The notes beneath the pieces are model-generated. The model was given only the letters and a program-made list of their open reading frames with translations. It was not told the DNA's origin and ran no database searches. The position numbers were made by a program, and so were the translations under genes. Shown one piece after another: positions 34,908 to 43,900 of a DNA stretch of 64,000 bases; positions within the stretch are counted from its first letter, which is position 1; the number at the start of each line of letters is the position of its first letter. Source of the DNA: Hymenobacter sp. BT730 (lineage in GTDB: Bacteria; Bacteroidota; Bacteroidia; Cytophagales; Hymenobacteraceae); the NCBI RefSeq assembly GCF_030542105.1, contig NZ_JAUOFB010000004.1, positions 186,001 through 250,000 on the forward strand. Direction: 5' to 3'.

Positions 34908-36338
34908 ATGAAAACTCCCCAGCTTCCTGATCTTCCTTTATTCCAGACGATAGCGCAAGCCGCCGGCGAGCTGGGCTACCCAGCCTACGTCATCGGGGGC
35001 TTTGTGCGCGACCTGGCCTTGGAGCGCCCCAGCAAGGACGTAGATGTGGTTTGTGTGGGAGACGGTATCCGGCTGGCACAGGAAGTAGGCCGCCGCCTGC
35101 CTTCTCAGCCCCGCGTTACGGTGTTCCGCAACTTTGGCACGGCCATGCTGCCCACACCGGAGGTGGAAATCGAGTTTGTTGGGGCCCGCCGGGAAAGCTA
35201 CCGCGCGGAGTCGCGCAAGCCGGAAGTGGAAGCCGGCACACTGGAGGAAGATCTGGCCCGCCGCGACTTTACTATCAATGCCCTCGGCCTGAGCCTAAAC
35301 CCCCAGGACTTTGGCACCCTGATAGACCGCTACGACGGCATGGGGGACCTGAAGCGGAAAATCATTCGCACACCCCTAGACCCCGACATTACTTTCTCTG
35401 ATGACCCGCTGCGCATGATGCGCGCCGTGCGCTTTGCTACCCAGCTCGATTTTGATATTGAGCCGGAAACCTTCGATGCCATTGCGCGCAATAAGGAGCG
35501 CATCCGCATCGTGTCGCAGGAGCGGATTACGGATGAGCTGAACAAGATTATCATGACGCCTAAGCCCAGCTACGGGTTTAAGCTGCTGTTTCATAGCGGG
35601 CTGCTGCCGCTGATTTTCCCCCGCATGGCGCAGCTGCACGGCGTGGAGAAAGTAGGCCAGCACGCTCACAAGGATAATTTCTACCACACCCTGCAGGTGC
35701 TGGACAACGTGGTAGCCACCGGCGGCGACCTATGGCTGCGCTGGGCCGCCATTCTGCACGATATTGCCAAACCCGCCACCAAACGCTACGACCCCAAAGT
35801 GGGCTGGACGTTTCATGGCCACGAAGACAAAGGTGCCCGCTGGGTGCCCCACATTTTCACGGAGCTAAAGCTGCCCTTGGGCGAGGAGATGCGCCAGGTG
35901 CAAAAGCTGGTGCGCCTGCACCTGCGGCCCATTGCGCTGGTAAAGGAAACCGTAACCGACTCGGCAGTGCGCCGCCTGCTCTTCGAAACCGGCGACGATA
36001 TTGACCGGCTGATGCAGCTGTGCAAGGCGGATATAACCAGCAAAGACCACCAGCGCGTGGCGCGGTATCTGCGCAACTTCGAGCGGGTGGAGGAAAAGCT
36101 GAAAGAAGTAGAGGAGAAAGACCATCTGCGCAATTTCAAGCCCGTCATCACGGGCGAAATCATTATGCAGACGTTTCATCTGAAGCCTTCCCGCGCCGTG
36201 GGCGAACTAAAGGAGGCGGTACTGGAAGCTATTCTGGAGGGCCAGATCAGGAATGAGTTTGAGGAAGCCTTCGCCTTCCTGTTGCAGCTCGGCAAGGCGA
36301 AGGGGCTTCCTCAGGGTCATCATTCACTCACCAAATAG
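34908..36338 (+). CDS. cca: CCA tRNA nucleotidyltransferase with HD domain
   Basis: A 476-residue class II nucleotidyltransferase that adds or repairs the 3' CCA end of tRNA. The N-terminal head has VIGGFVRDLALERPSKDVDVVCVGD (the GG and D-x-D catalytic motifs) and EEDLARRDFTINALGLSL (the template-reading E-D-x-x-R-R-D-F). The RNA-binding part follows (PLRMMRAVRFATQLDFDIEPET). About residues 240-345 form an HD phosphohydrolase domain (AILHDIAKPATKRYDPKVGWTFHGHEDKGA), as in many bacterial CCA enzymes. The C-terminal helices are family-like. It has its own promoter box and a GC-rich terminator. Confidence 0.92.
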   Translation: MKTPQLPDLPLFQTIAQAAGELGYPAYVIGGFVRDLALERPSKDVDVVCVGDGIRLAQEVGRRLPSQPRVTVFRNFGTAMLPTPEVEIEFVGARRESYRAESRKPEVEAGTLEEDLARRDFTINALGLSLNPQDFGTLIDRYDGMGDLKRKIIRTPLDPDITFSDDPLRMMRAVRFATQLDFDIEPETFDAIARNKERIRIVSQERITDELNKIIMTPKPSYGFKLLFHSGLLPLIFPRMAQLHGVEKVGQHAHKDNFYHTLQVLDNVVATGGDLWLRWAAILHDIAKPATKRYDPKVGWTFHGHEDKGARWVPHIFTELKLPLGEEMRQVQKLVRLHLRPIALVKETVTDSAVRRLLFETGDDIDRLMQLCKADITSKDHQRVARYLRNFERVEEKLKEVEEKDHLRNFKPVITGEIIMQTFHLKPSRAVGELKEAVLEAILEGQIRNEFEEAFAFLLQLGKAKGLPQGHHSLTK

Positions 36339-36367
36339 ACCCTTTCTCACTCTCATCCTATCTATAG

Positions 36368-36403
36368 AGAGCGGCCGGGGCCCAAGGGTTGCCCGGCCGC
36401 TCT
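36368..36403 (+). terminator. GC-rich terminator after cca
   Basis: AGAGCGGCCGGG (36368-36379) pairs perfectly with 36392-36403 around a 12-nt loop, followed by an A/T-rich tail ending in TTTTTA. Confidence 0.88.
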
Positions 36404-36500
36404 ATTAATTTTTAGTAGGTCAGTAAAGTTCTGTAAAGCACGGCAAAGCTCCGGCTAATACATGGTAGTTCGAGAATACCAGTGTTAAGGTTTCAAGAAG

Positions 36501-39074
36501 TTATTCATCCTGAGACTGGTTGATGGCCCGTACATGGGAGCCACCCGATTCATCTTTTTCAACACTGCTGGGGTTGCCGGTATAGTATACGTGGCTGGAA
36601 CCAGTTGCTTCAGCCTTCAGCCGCTCAGTTACACGCACCCGGGCATTGCTGGCGCCGGATACGTCTACCGTAGCCTGATTGGAGCGGAGGTTGAGGGCTT
36701 CAATCTGACATACGCCTGAGCCTTCTACTCGCAGCTCCCGGGCTTCGCCACGTGCCGCGGTTTTGCAGGCGCCATTCAGCTCTAGCTCCAGGCGGGGTAC
36801 GTTCACATTTAACTTGGCCGTGCTGGCCCCGCTTTGCTCTACCTGCAGTGCCTGCCCTGAGAAGCCGGCTATATCACCCCGGCAGGCTCCACTTAACTCG
36901 ATGTGACGAAGCGTGGGCAGTTGTACGCGAATTAGTACCGGCTCTTTCATATTGGAAAGGCCAAACAGACCATCGCGGCGGGAATGAATAGTGAGCCGGT
37001 CGCCGGTGGTTTCTACGCGCAGGTTGCGCAGGTCGCGCTCAGAGCCGGCGGCTTCTACCTGGTACGTATCGCCGCGGCGTACATACACGCGGTAAGCACC
37101 GCCTACCTCTATGGAGCTGAACCCTTGATTGTTAAACGTGCGGCGGCCACCTTCATAGGCATCAAGATCCGTAGGGAAGTCCAGCCTGCCGAGTTCAATG
37201 TTGATGTCATCGTCACCATCAGAGTCGATGTTCACATTGAAGTCGTCTTCATCGTTATTGTCGTCATCGTCCGCATCATTGTTTTCCAGGGCGCTGGCCG
37301 GGCAGTTGATGCATTCCAGCTGGTTGCCGCGCATGCGGAAGGTGTAGCGCTCCACATCCTGAGGAATAGTGGAGTTCACGAAGAACTCACTACCCAGCCA
37401 GTCGGCAAAAGCCCGGGTCATGCGGTACTGCCGGTCGCGGGGCAGGCGCAGAGTCAGCATTAGACTCTGGTCGCGCAGGTGAGCACCCGGAGCATAACGG
37501 AAATGATTGTCAAAGATGAGCGTAGAATCGTTAGTGGCCCGCATCCGATATATGATGCTGCTGGCGGCGACCCGGGCGGCCTCCTCTTCAGAGGGCCCTT
37601 TGGCCGTTACTTCACGCATTACACTCACAGCTGCGCCGCTATCGGCGGCTACCAGCACGGAGCCCGCCCAGCTACCCCGGTCGAGGTAGTGCAGGTCCAG
37701 CTTAACCGGATTTTTAGTAAGCGTAGGGAAGACCTGCTCCTGGGTATTCTGGCCTTCTTCCTGATAGTTGCGGCTGATTTGAATACCACCAATTACGCAG
37801 CCTACTACGCCCAGCATCCATAAACCCAACAGCGTAAGGGCAGCCGAGCGGCGAAGTACGGTACGGCGCAATAGCAGCCCCACACCTGTGAGCAGCATAG
37901 CCAGGGCAGGTATAAAGCTGGTGAGAAAAGCACTCAGCAAAAACCACCAAGGCAGCTCGCCAAATACCGTGTAGGCCGGTACTCCATCCAGTTGAAACTG
38001 CTCGGAGGTGAGAATACCTACGCCGGCACCCAATCCTATCAGCGTTGCCAGCAGCAGGAAAAAGCCGAAAATAATAAGCATCACGGCCACGAAAATCCGG
38101 ATAATGGAGCCGAGCACGCTCAACAGCGGACTCAGGTTGCGAAAGAGCTCTTCCAGAAAGGTGCCTACCGGGCGGTTAGAGGCAGTTGTGCCACCTTCTA
38201 CGGCCTGGTTACGCAGGTTGCTATCGATACCTGACAAGGTAACTGCGTCGCCACGCATCCGGAGTCTGTCGGAGGCCGTTTTGGCCTCCGGCAGCAATAT
38301 CCAGAGAATGATGTAGAGCGGAATACCAAACCCGGCAAAGATGCCCAGCACGAACAACAGGCGAAAAAGCACTACATCGTACTTAAAATAGGCAGCCAGA
38401 CCGGCTGAAACCCCACCTACTTTGCCATTGTCAGTGTCGCGGTAGAGTTTTTTGAACGTTGGATCCTGCTGCGACTCCGTGGGGATGTCGTAGCGCTTGG
38501 GAAGCGCTATCCAGAGAATCACGTATGCAATCAACGTCCAGCTAGCCAGTTGCTCCTGCAGTCTGTCCAGACCGATGTTGTCGAACAGGAGGGGCAAGGC
38601 AATCAGGCAGATTAGGAAACCCAAGCGTACCCACAGCGCCTCAATATTGAAATAGCGGGCAATACCGGCGGCTACCCCCGCAATTTTGCGGTTTGCCATG
38701 TCGCGGTACAAGCGGCGGGTCTCGGTGGCGGTGGCTGAAGCGGCCGCACCGGCCTCGGGCATGCGGCCATTCACTACGGCATCGTGCAGCTCGTCCTCGT
38801 CCAGCTCTTCAGCCGTCTGAAACTCACTGACGCGGCCCATTTTGGCGGTCATTTCTTCTACATCCCCCAGCGTAATTACCTGCTTGGTGGAGGATAGGCG
38901 GGCGGCGAAAAGCTCGGCAATACGTCCCTCAATGTCCGACACGATTTCATCGTGCCCGGGGTAGCCCGAGAAGTGCGCTCGTACTTCGGCCAGGTAGCGG
39001 CCGAGTACTTCGTAGCCATCTTCCTCAATATGGAAGATCAGGCCCTGCAGGTTAATACTGATGTTCTTTTTCAT
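36501..39074 (-). CDS. PspC-domain membrane protein with GIN (DUF2807) head
   Basis: An 857-residue membrane protein. The N-terminal domain (about 1-90, KKNISINLQGLIFHIEEDGYEVLGRYL) is the Bacteroidota PspC-associated segment. Two PspC domains follow (about 119-193 and 207-263; LYRDMANRKIAGVAAGIARYF and LYRDTDNGKVGGVSAGLAAYF), then a membrane region with about four helices (300-440). The C-terminal half is periplasmic and includes a very acidic stretch (near 600-635, DDDDNNDEDD) and the GIN beta-helix (about 665-840; FSSIEVGGAYRVYVRRGDTYQVEA). It probably senses or responds to envelope stress. It lies 44 nt after padR on the same strand, so the regulator probably controls it. Confidence 0.88.
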   Translation of the reverse strand: MKKNISINLQGLIFHIEEDGYEVLGRYLAEVRAHFSGYPGHDEIVSDIEGRIAELFAARLSSTKQVITLGDVEEMTAKMGRVSEFQTAEELDEDELHDAVVNGRMPEAGAAASATATETRRLYRDMANRKIAGVAAGIARYFNIEALWVRLGFLICLIALPLLFDNIGLDRLQEQLASWTLIAYVILWIALPKRYDIPTESQQDPTFKKLYRDTDNGKVGGVSAGLAAYFKYDVVLFRLLFVLGIFAGFGIPLYIILWILLPEAKTASDRLRMRGDAVTLSGIDSNLRNQAVEGGTTASNRPVGTFLEELFRNLSPLLSVLGSIIRIFVAVMLIIFGFFLLLATLIGLGAGVGILTSEQFQLDGVPAYTVFGELPWWFLLSAFLTSFIPALAMLLTGVGLLLRRTVLRRSAALTLLGLWMLGVVGCVIGGIQISRNYQEEGQNTQEQVFPTLTKNPVKLDLHYLDRGSWAGSVLVAADSGAAVSVMREVTAKGPSEEEAARVAASSIIYRMRATNDSTLIFDNHFRYAPGAHLRDQSLMLTLRLPRDRQYRMTRAFADWLGSEFFVNSTIPQDVERYTFRMRGNQLECINCPASALENNDADDDDNNDEDDFNVNIDSDGDDDINIELGRLDFPTDLDAYEGGRRTFNNQGFSSIEVGGAYRVYVRRGDTYQVEAAGSERDLRNLRVETTGDRLTIHSRRDGLFGLSNMKEPVLIRVQLPTLRHIELSGACRGDIAGFSGQALQVEQSGASTAKLNVNVPRLELELNGACKTAARGEARELRVEGSGVCQIEALNLRSNQATVDVSGASNARVRVTERLKAEATGSSHVYYTGNPSSVEKDESGGSHVRAINQSQDE

Positions 39075-39118
39075 CTGGTGCTGCGGTTCAGAAAATACTG
39101 GTCAGAAACTGCCGGCCG

Positions 39119-39466
39119 TTACTCGGCGGCGGAGGTGGAAGGGTGGGTGCGGATAATCTGGATAGAATCCTCGATTTCCTCCCACGTCAGGCGCAGCTGG
39201 TGCAGGAAGTCCTGCCCGGTGGGCGTGAGCGTGTAGTACTTGCGGGGCGGACCGGAAGTGGATTCTTTCCAGGTATAGTCCAGCAAACCGGCATTTTTCA
39301 GGCGAGTGAGCAGTGGGTAGAGGGTGCCCTCTACCACAATCATGCGGGCCGCCGTCAGCTCTTCGAGCATGTCGGAGGCGTAGACCTCGCCCCGGGCAAT
39401 GATTTCCAGGATGCAGAACTCCAGAATTCCCTTCCGCATCTGCACTTGGGTGTTCTCTACTTTCAT
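39119..39466 (-). CDS. PadR family transcriptional regulator
   Basis: A 115-residue winged-helix repressor. Seen: QVQMRKGILEFCILEIIARGEVYASDMLEELTAARMIVVEGTLYPLLTRLKNAGLLDYTWKES, with the PadR pattern V-x-E-G-T-L-Y-P-L-L-x-R-L, and the wing SGPPRKYYTLTPTG. The ATG at 39466 follows the promoter directly; the longer ORF to 39526 runs through the promoter. A C-terminal helix gives dimerisation. PadR/PspC pairs are common in Bacteroidota, with PadR repressing the pair and responding to a small ligand or stress. Confidence 0.93.
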   Translation of the reverse strand: MKVENTQVQMRKGILEFCILEIIARGEVYASDMLEELTAARMIVVEGTLYPLLTRLKNAGLLDYTWKESTSGPPRKYYTLTPTGQDFLHQLRLTWEEIEDSIQIIRTHPSTSAAE

Positions 39467-39500
39467 AGGGCTGACGCGTGGTAGTGGATGAAGAATGAGA

Positions 39501-39532
39501 CAAAGATAGTAAAAGGTACTATGCAACGCAAG
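39501..39532 (-). promoter_or_regulatory. Promoter of the padR-pspC operon
   Basis: On the minus strand, CTTG (39529-39532), 20 nt, then TATCTTTG (39501-39508): an almost ideal Bacteroidota promoter. GGTAC (39515-39519) and GTACC (39533-39537) flank the spacer as an inverted repeat and could be a PadR operator. Confidence 0.75.
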
Positions 39533-39751
39533 GTACCTGTTGAAATATTTTTGATAAAAACCTCTTTTATTAATTTTTTATTGGAATAAGTCCAGTTTCT
39601 CCTATATTAGTACTATGCACAGGTTCCATAAGCTTGTGTTTTTGGAAGGTATACCTGTTTTTGAGGCCTTTCAACTTCTTGCCGAAACCTGGAAATAGCG
39701 GCCGTTTAAGCCCATTTTAATTCTGATAGTTTACTCGCACTATTCGCCGGA

Positions 39752-39759
39752 TATTTGCG
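39752..39759 (+). promoter_or_regulatory. Probable -7 box for porV2 (GATATTTG)
   Basis: Matches TAnnTTTG at all but the first base. It would start transcription near 39766, upstream of the ATG at 39798 but past the alternative GTG at 39762, which supports the ATG. Confidence 0.5.
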
Positions 39760-39797
39760 TTGTGCAACGAATTCTACCCCTTCCTGCCTCTTCCTAT

Positions 39798-40904
39798 ATG
39801 CCCGACTTCTCCCGTTTTGCTCGGTTTCTGATTTATAGTGGCCTTGGATGGGCCTCGGTTTCAACGGCTTTGGCGCAGGGTGAAGACCGTACCCCTAAGT
39901 ATGCCAATGAATTTCTGAACATCGGGGTGGGCGGCCGCGCACTTTCTATGGGCAATACCCAGGTCAGTCTGGCACAGGATGCCACAGCGGGTTATTGGAA
40001 CCCAGCTGGTCTGCTGGCGCAGAAAACCAAATACGATGCTGTGCTAATGCACTCGGAGCTTTTTTCCGGCATTGTTAAAAATGACTATGCCGCCTTTTCT
40101 ATGCCACTAGATGAGCGCAGTGCTATTGGGGCCAGCATCATTCGCCTGGGGGTAGATGATATTGCCGATACCCGCGCACTGGTGAATGAGTATGGCCAGA
40201 TTGACTATAATCGGATTAATTACTTCTCCGTGGCCGATTACGCGCTGCTGCTTTCTTATGCCCGCAAGCTGGATAAGATAGAGGGCCTGCAGGTAGGAGC
40301 AAATGGGAAAATTATTTACCGCAATGTGGGCAGCTTTGCCACAGCCTGGGGTTTTGGGGTTGATGCTGGTGCCCAGCTGCGGCGGGGTAACTGGCAGTTT
40401 GGCCTTATGGCCCGGGATATCACCACCACAGTTACGGCGTGGTCTATTAACAGCGAGAAGTTTCAGAGTAGCACCCAGGATACCTTGGCCATTCCCAAAA
40501 GCAGCGCAGAAGTTACGCTGCCGCGCTTTGTATTTGGCGCTGCCCGGTCTATCAAATTGCCAGGGCAGTTTACAGCGCTGGTGGCCACCGACCTGGAGTT
40601 GACAACAGATGGAAAACGCAATACCCCCATTAGCACCAGCCTGGTTAGCATTGATCCGCATCTGGGTCTGGAAATCGGCTACCATAATGTGGCCTTCCTG
40701 CGGGGCGGCGTCAGCAACTTTCAGAAAATAGAAGCTGTAGGCACGGGAAAAGAAGAATGGCGCGCTCAGCCCAGCCTGGGTGTAGGCTTCACTACCAGCG
40801 GTCTGCGGCTGGATGTTGCTTTGTCCCGTCTGGCAGTAGAAAAAGTGGGCCAACGCTCCCAAACCAATTCCATTATTGTTTCACTGGGCTACGGATTTCA
40901 ATAA
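39798..40904 (+). CDS. porV2: PorV-family T9SS outer membrane protein (PorV2-type)
   Basis: A 368-residue outer-membrane barrel of the PorV/PorQ family (FadL-like). In the known type IX system PorV carries cargo and works with the sortase PorU. Signal peptide ends STALAQ. Seen: the family start KYANEFLNIGVGGRALSMGNTQVSLAQDATAGYWNPAGL, then alternating amphipathic strands to a terminal aromatic strand (IIVSLGYGFQ). An upstream GTG (39762) was rejected because it lacks a leader and falls in the promoter. It stands directly before a PorU-type protease gene (54 nt gap), which is the PorV2-PorU2 arrangement known in Cytophagales. The canonical PorV/PorU may be elsewhere. Confidence 0.82.
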   Translation: MPDFSRFARFLIYSGLGWASVSTALAQGEDRTPKYANEFLNIGVGGRALSMGNTQVSLAQDATAGYWNPAGLLAQKTKYDAVLMHSELFSGIVKNDYAAFSMPLDERSAIGASIIRLGVDDIADTRALVNEYGQIDYNRINYFSVADYALLLSYARKLDKIEGLQVGANGKIIYRNVGSFATAWGFGVDAGAQLRRGNWQFGLMARDITTTVTAWSINSEKFQSSTQDTLAIPKSSAEVTLPRFVFGAARSIKLPGQFTALVATDLELTTDGKRNTPISTSLVSIDPHLGLEIGYHNVAFLRGGVSNFQKIEAVGTGKEEWRAQPSLGVGFTTSGLRLDVALSRLAVEKVGQRSQTNSIIVSLGYGFQ

Positions 40905-40958
40905 GCTGGAGCAGTAGTAACCTCAGTGTCTTTTGTCAAGGATTTCATCATTTGCTAT

Positions 40959-43900
40959 ATGAATCACCGATACATGTTAACGAAATGGCGTAACGGCCTG
41001 CAGTGGTGTGCTCTGCTGGTTTTGTTATTGTCTGGCTTGCCATTGGCGGCTCAGTCGGGGCCCTACGGCAACGAGTGGATTGTTGCCGGCCAACCGTATT
41101 ATAAAATAAAGGTGGTGCGAGATGGTATCTATCATCTCGATTATCAATATCTGACCAAAGCGGGCATTTCTGGTGTAAACCCCCAGGATTTCCAACTTTT
41201 CAGGCGTGGTAAGGAAGTGGCCCTCTATGTAGGCGGAAATAATTCCTCCCTGGATCAGACTACTTATCTGGAGTTTTACGGGCAGCGGAATGATGGCCAG
41301 CTTGACCGGGGCATGTACCTCAAGGCCAAAGATCAGCCACACCAGCTATATAGCCTATTCACCGATACAGCTGCTTATTTCCTGACCTGGAAAACCGGCG
41401 CAGCAGGTAAGCGCATGGCCGAGTCGAACCAGGCGGGCACAAATCCGCATGCTTATTGGTGGCAGAGCAGACGCATGCTTATTACCAATCAATACCAGGC
41501 AGGAGATAATGAGTTGCTGGCCTTCGCTTCCTGGGCAGAAGAAGGGGAAGCTTATATTTCAGGAGACTTCAATTCCAAATACACAAAAGAAGTTGTCCCC
41601 CTGGATAGTATTAGAAATATTGTTAGAAGCGGCCCCAATCCACTGGTTAGTGTAGCATTAGTAGGGGCTTCCAATTACGCGCATACTACAGATATTTCGG
41701 TGGTGCCACCTCTCCCCGGTACCACTCGTTTGTTAGGCTCATTACTCTATTCTGGGTTTTCAACTAAAAATGCCGCCTTTTCAATTCTAACCTCGGATGT
41801 TGATACGAAGGGTAAATTGAATATTCTGTTTGCGATACATTCTTCCGCAACGGACCCTAATGACCGGTTTCGAATAGCTTATTTCAAGGTAAAGTACCCT
41901 CAGCTTCCACGTTGGGCAACTACCCGCTCCATTACCTTTCAAAACGACTCCACTTTAACGGGCTCAGCATATTATACGCTAGATAGTATACCGGCTACTA
42001 CACATGGTTATGACATTACGAACCCGTATGCGGTAGAACGCATTGAGGGGCAGGATATAAGTGGGAGTAAACGTGGATTTGTGTTCCCTGCTGCTAATGG
42101 GCAAACGCGGAGCCTGTTGGTGGCTGATGCCGCAAAAGCGCTGGTGCCTGCCCCGGCTCGTAAGATTGATTTTCGCTCCATTGACCCTGCTAAAGTAGGC
42201 TTCCTGATTATCAGTAATTCGGTGTTGATGCAGTCGGTAGACGGAGTTAGTAACCCGGTGCGGGCATATGCTGAGTATCGTGCGTCAGCTGCCGGTGGTA
42301 AGTATGATACACTGGTAGTGACCAGCCAACAACTCTACGACCAATTCCACTACGGAGAAACCTCACCCTTGGCTATTCGTCACATCGCTCAGTGGCTAAT
42401 TGCGGGCGCTCCTAATACTTCCCGCTATATGCTCTTATTGGGAAGAGGATTGTTGCCGGGCGAAAAAGGGCCTAATACAGGCCTGTACAGGCAGGGAGAA
42501 GCGAACTACCCGGAAAAGAATCTGGTACCTACGAGTACCCGGGGAGCATCGGATATTTTCTTCTCCGCTGATTGGGAAACCGGTTCTTATCTGGCGAAGA
42601 TTCCAACAGGGCGTATTGCCGCCCGCACTCCGACAGATGTATTAAGCTATTTAAACAAGCTAAAGGAGCACGAAGCCCTGGGAAACGAGCCTTGGCGTAA
42701 AAATGTGCTTCATATGGCCGGCGGTGAGGATAAGGCCCAGCAAGCGCAGTTTCAGGCTTATATGAATAAGTATAAAAAACGCGTGGAGGCCCCCTTATTT
42801 GGTGGCAGAGTAGTTCGCACTATTACCCGCACCTTGGAGGGAGATTATAATCGTTTCCCGGTATACGTTAACATTGCCTCCGAGCTGAATGCCGGATTAA
42901 CGTTGATTACTTATTTTGGACACGGGGCGCCAACTACTTTTGATTTGAACCTGGGCAACCCCAATGACCCTGTTAATAACTACACGAACAAAGGCAAATA
43001 CCCCGTATTTATTATCAATGGATGCGCAGCGGGTAATGCCTTTACTGCTTCACCCACCTCAGTAGGTGAAATCTGGACGCTGGCTCCTAATCGAGGAGCT
43101 ATAGGCTATCTGGCCGATTCTGACTTCGGGTACGAGCACCAGCTGGATTATTACTGTGATAATCTGTACAAGGCACTTTTTAACGACCCTGCCTGGTATG
43201 GCAAGCCCATTCCGGTTGTGTTCCGGGAAGTAGCCCGGCAGGTTCTGGAGCAGTTTCCCAGCGACCCACATGCTATTTCGCTGGCCATGAATACAACTTG
43301 GCAAGGCGACCCAACCCTGTCGTTGTATGCGCCGGATAAGCCGGATTATGCTACCGATGATACCCGCTTAGAAGTGGCGCCAGCTGCTGGTCAGACTAAG
43401 GTGCAGGCTACCTCTCCCACGTTTTTACTGAAAATTGGCGCCAGCAACCTTGGCAAGCTTACCCGCGACTCGCTGCATATTTCCATTACCCGGGAGTATC
43501 CATCAGCCAACGGCCGGGCCAACGAGGTGATTACCCGGGCGTTTCCGCCATTAAGCCGTGATTCCATCCTGACGGTTGAAATTGCCAATACCGGAAATGT
43601 ATTCGGCCAAAACCGATTCACTGTGCAGCTGGATGCTCCTGGTAAAGTAGACGAGTTGAATGAGAGCAACAACCAGGCATCCATTACCTATAATTTCCTG
43701 CAAGGCGGCGTAACCCTGCTTTCGCCGATTGAATTTGCCATTGTACCCTCGAATGCGGTGCATTTGGTGGCACAGAACAATGACCCGCTGGCGGCACCAA
43801 GAGCTTTTGAGTTTGAACTGGATACAGTACCAACCTTCGATAGCCCGGCAGTATTGCGCACCAGCGTCACGGCCAGCGTATCCCCTGACTGGCGACCTAC

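Larger units (their letters stand above)
39467..39797. other. Divergent promoter region, padR / porV2
   Basis: 331 nt between the two divergent starts, with a padR promoter near its left end (39501-39532) and a weaker porV2 box at the right end; the middle is AT-rich and has no gene. Confidence 0.6.

Noticed and set aside
40107..40862. 251-residue ORF on the minus strand inside porV2
   Set aside because: Antisense to a clear outer-membrane protein gene and lacks protein-like composition.
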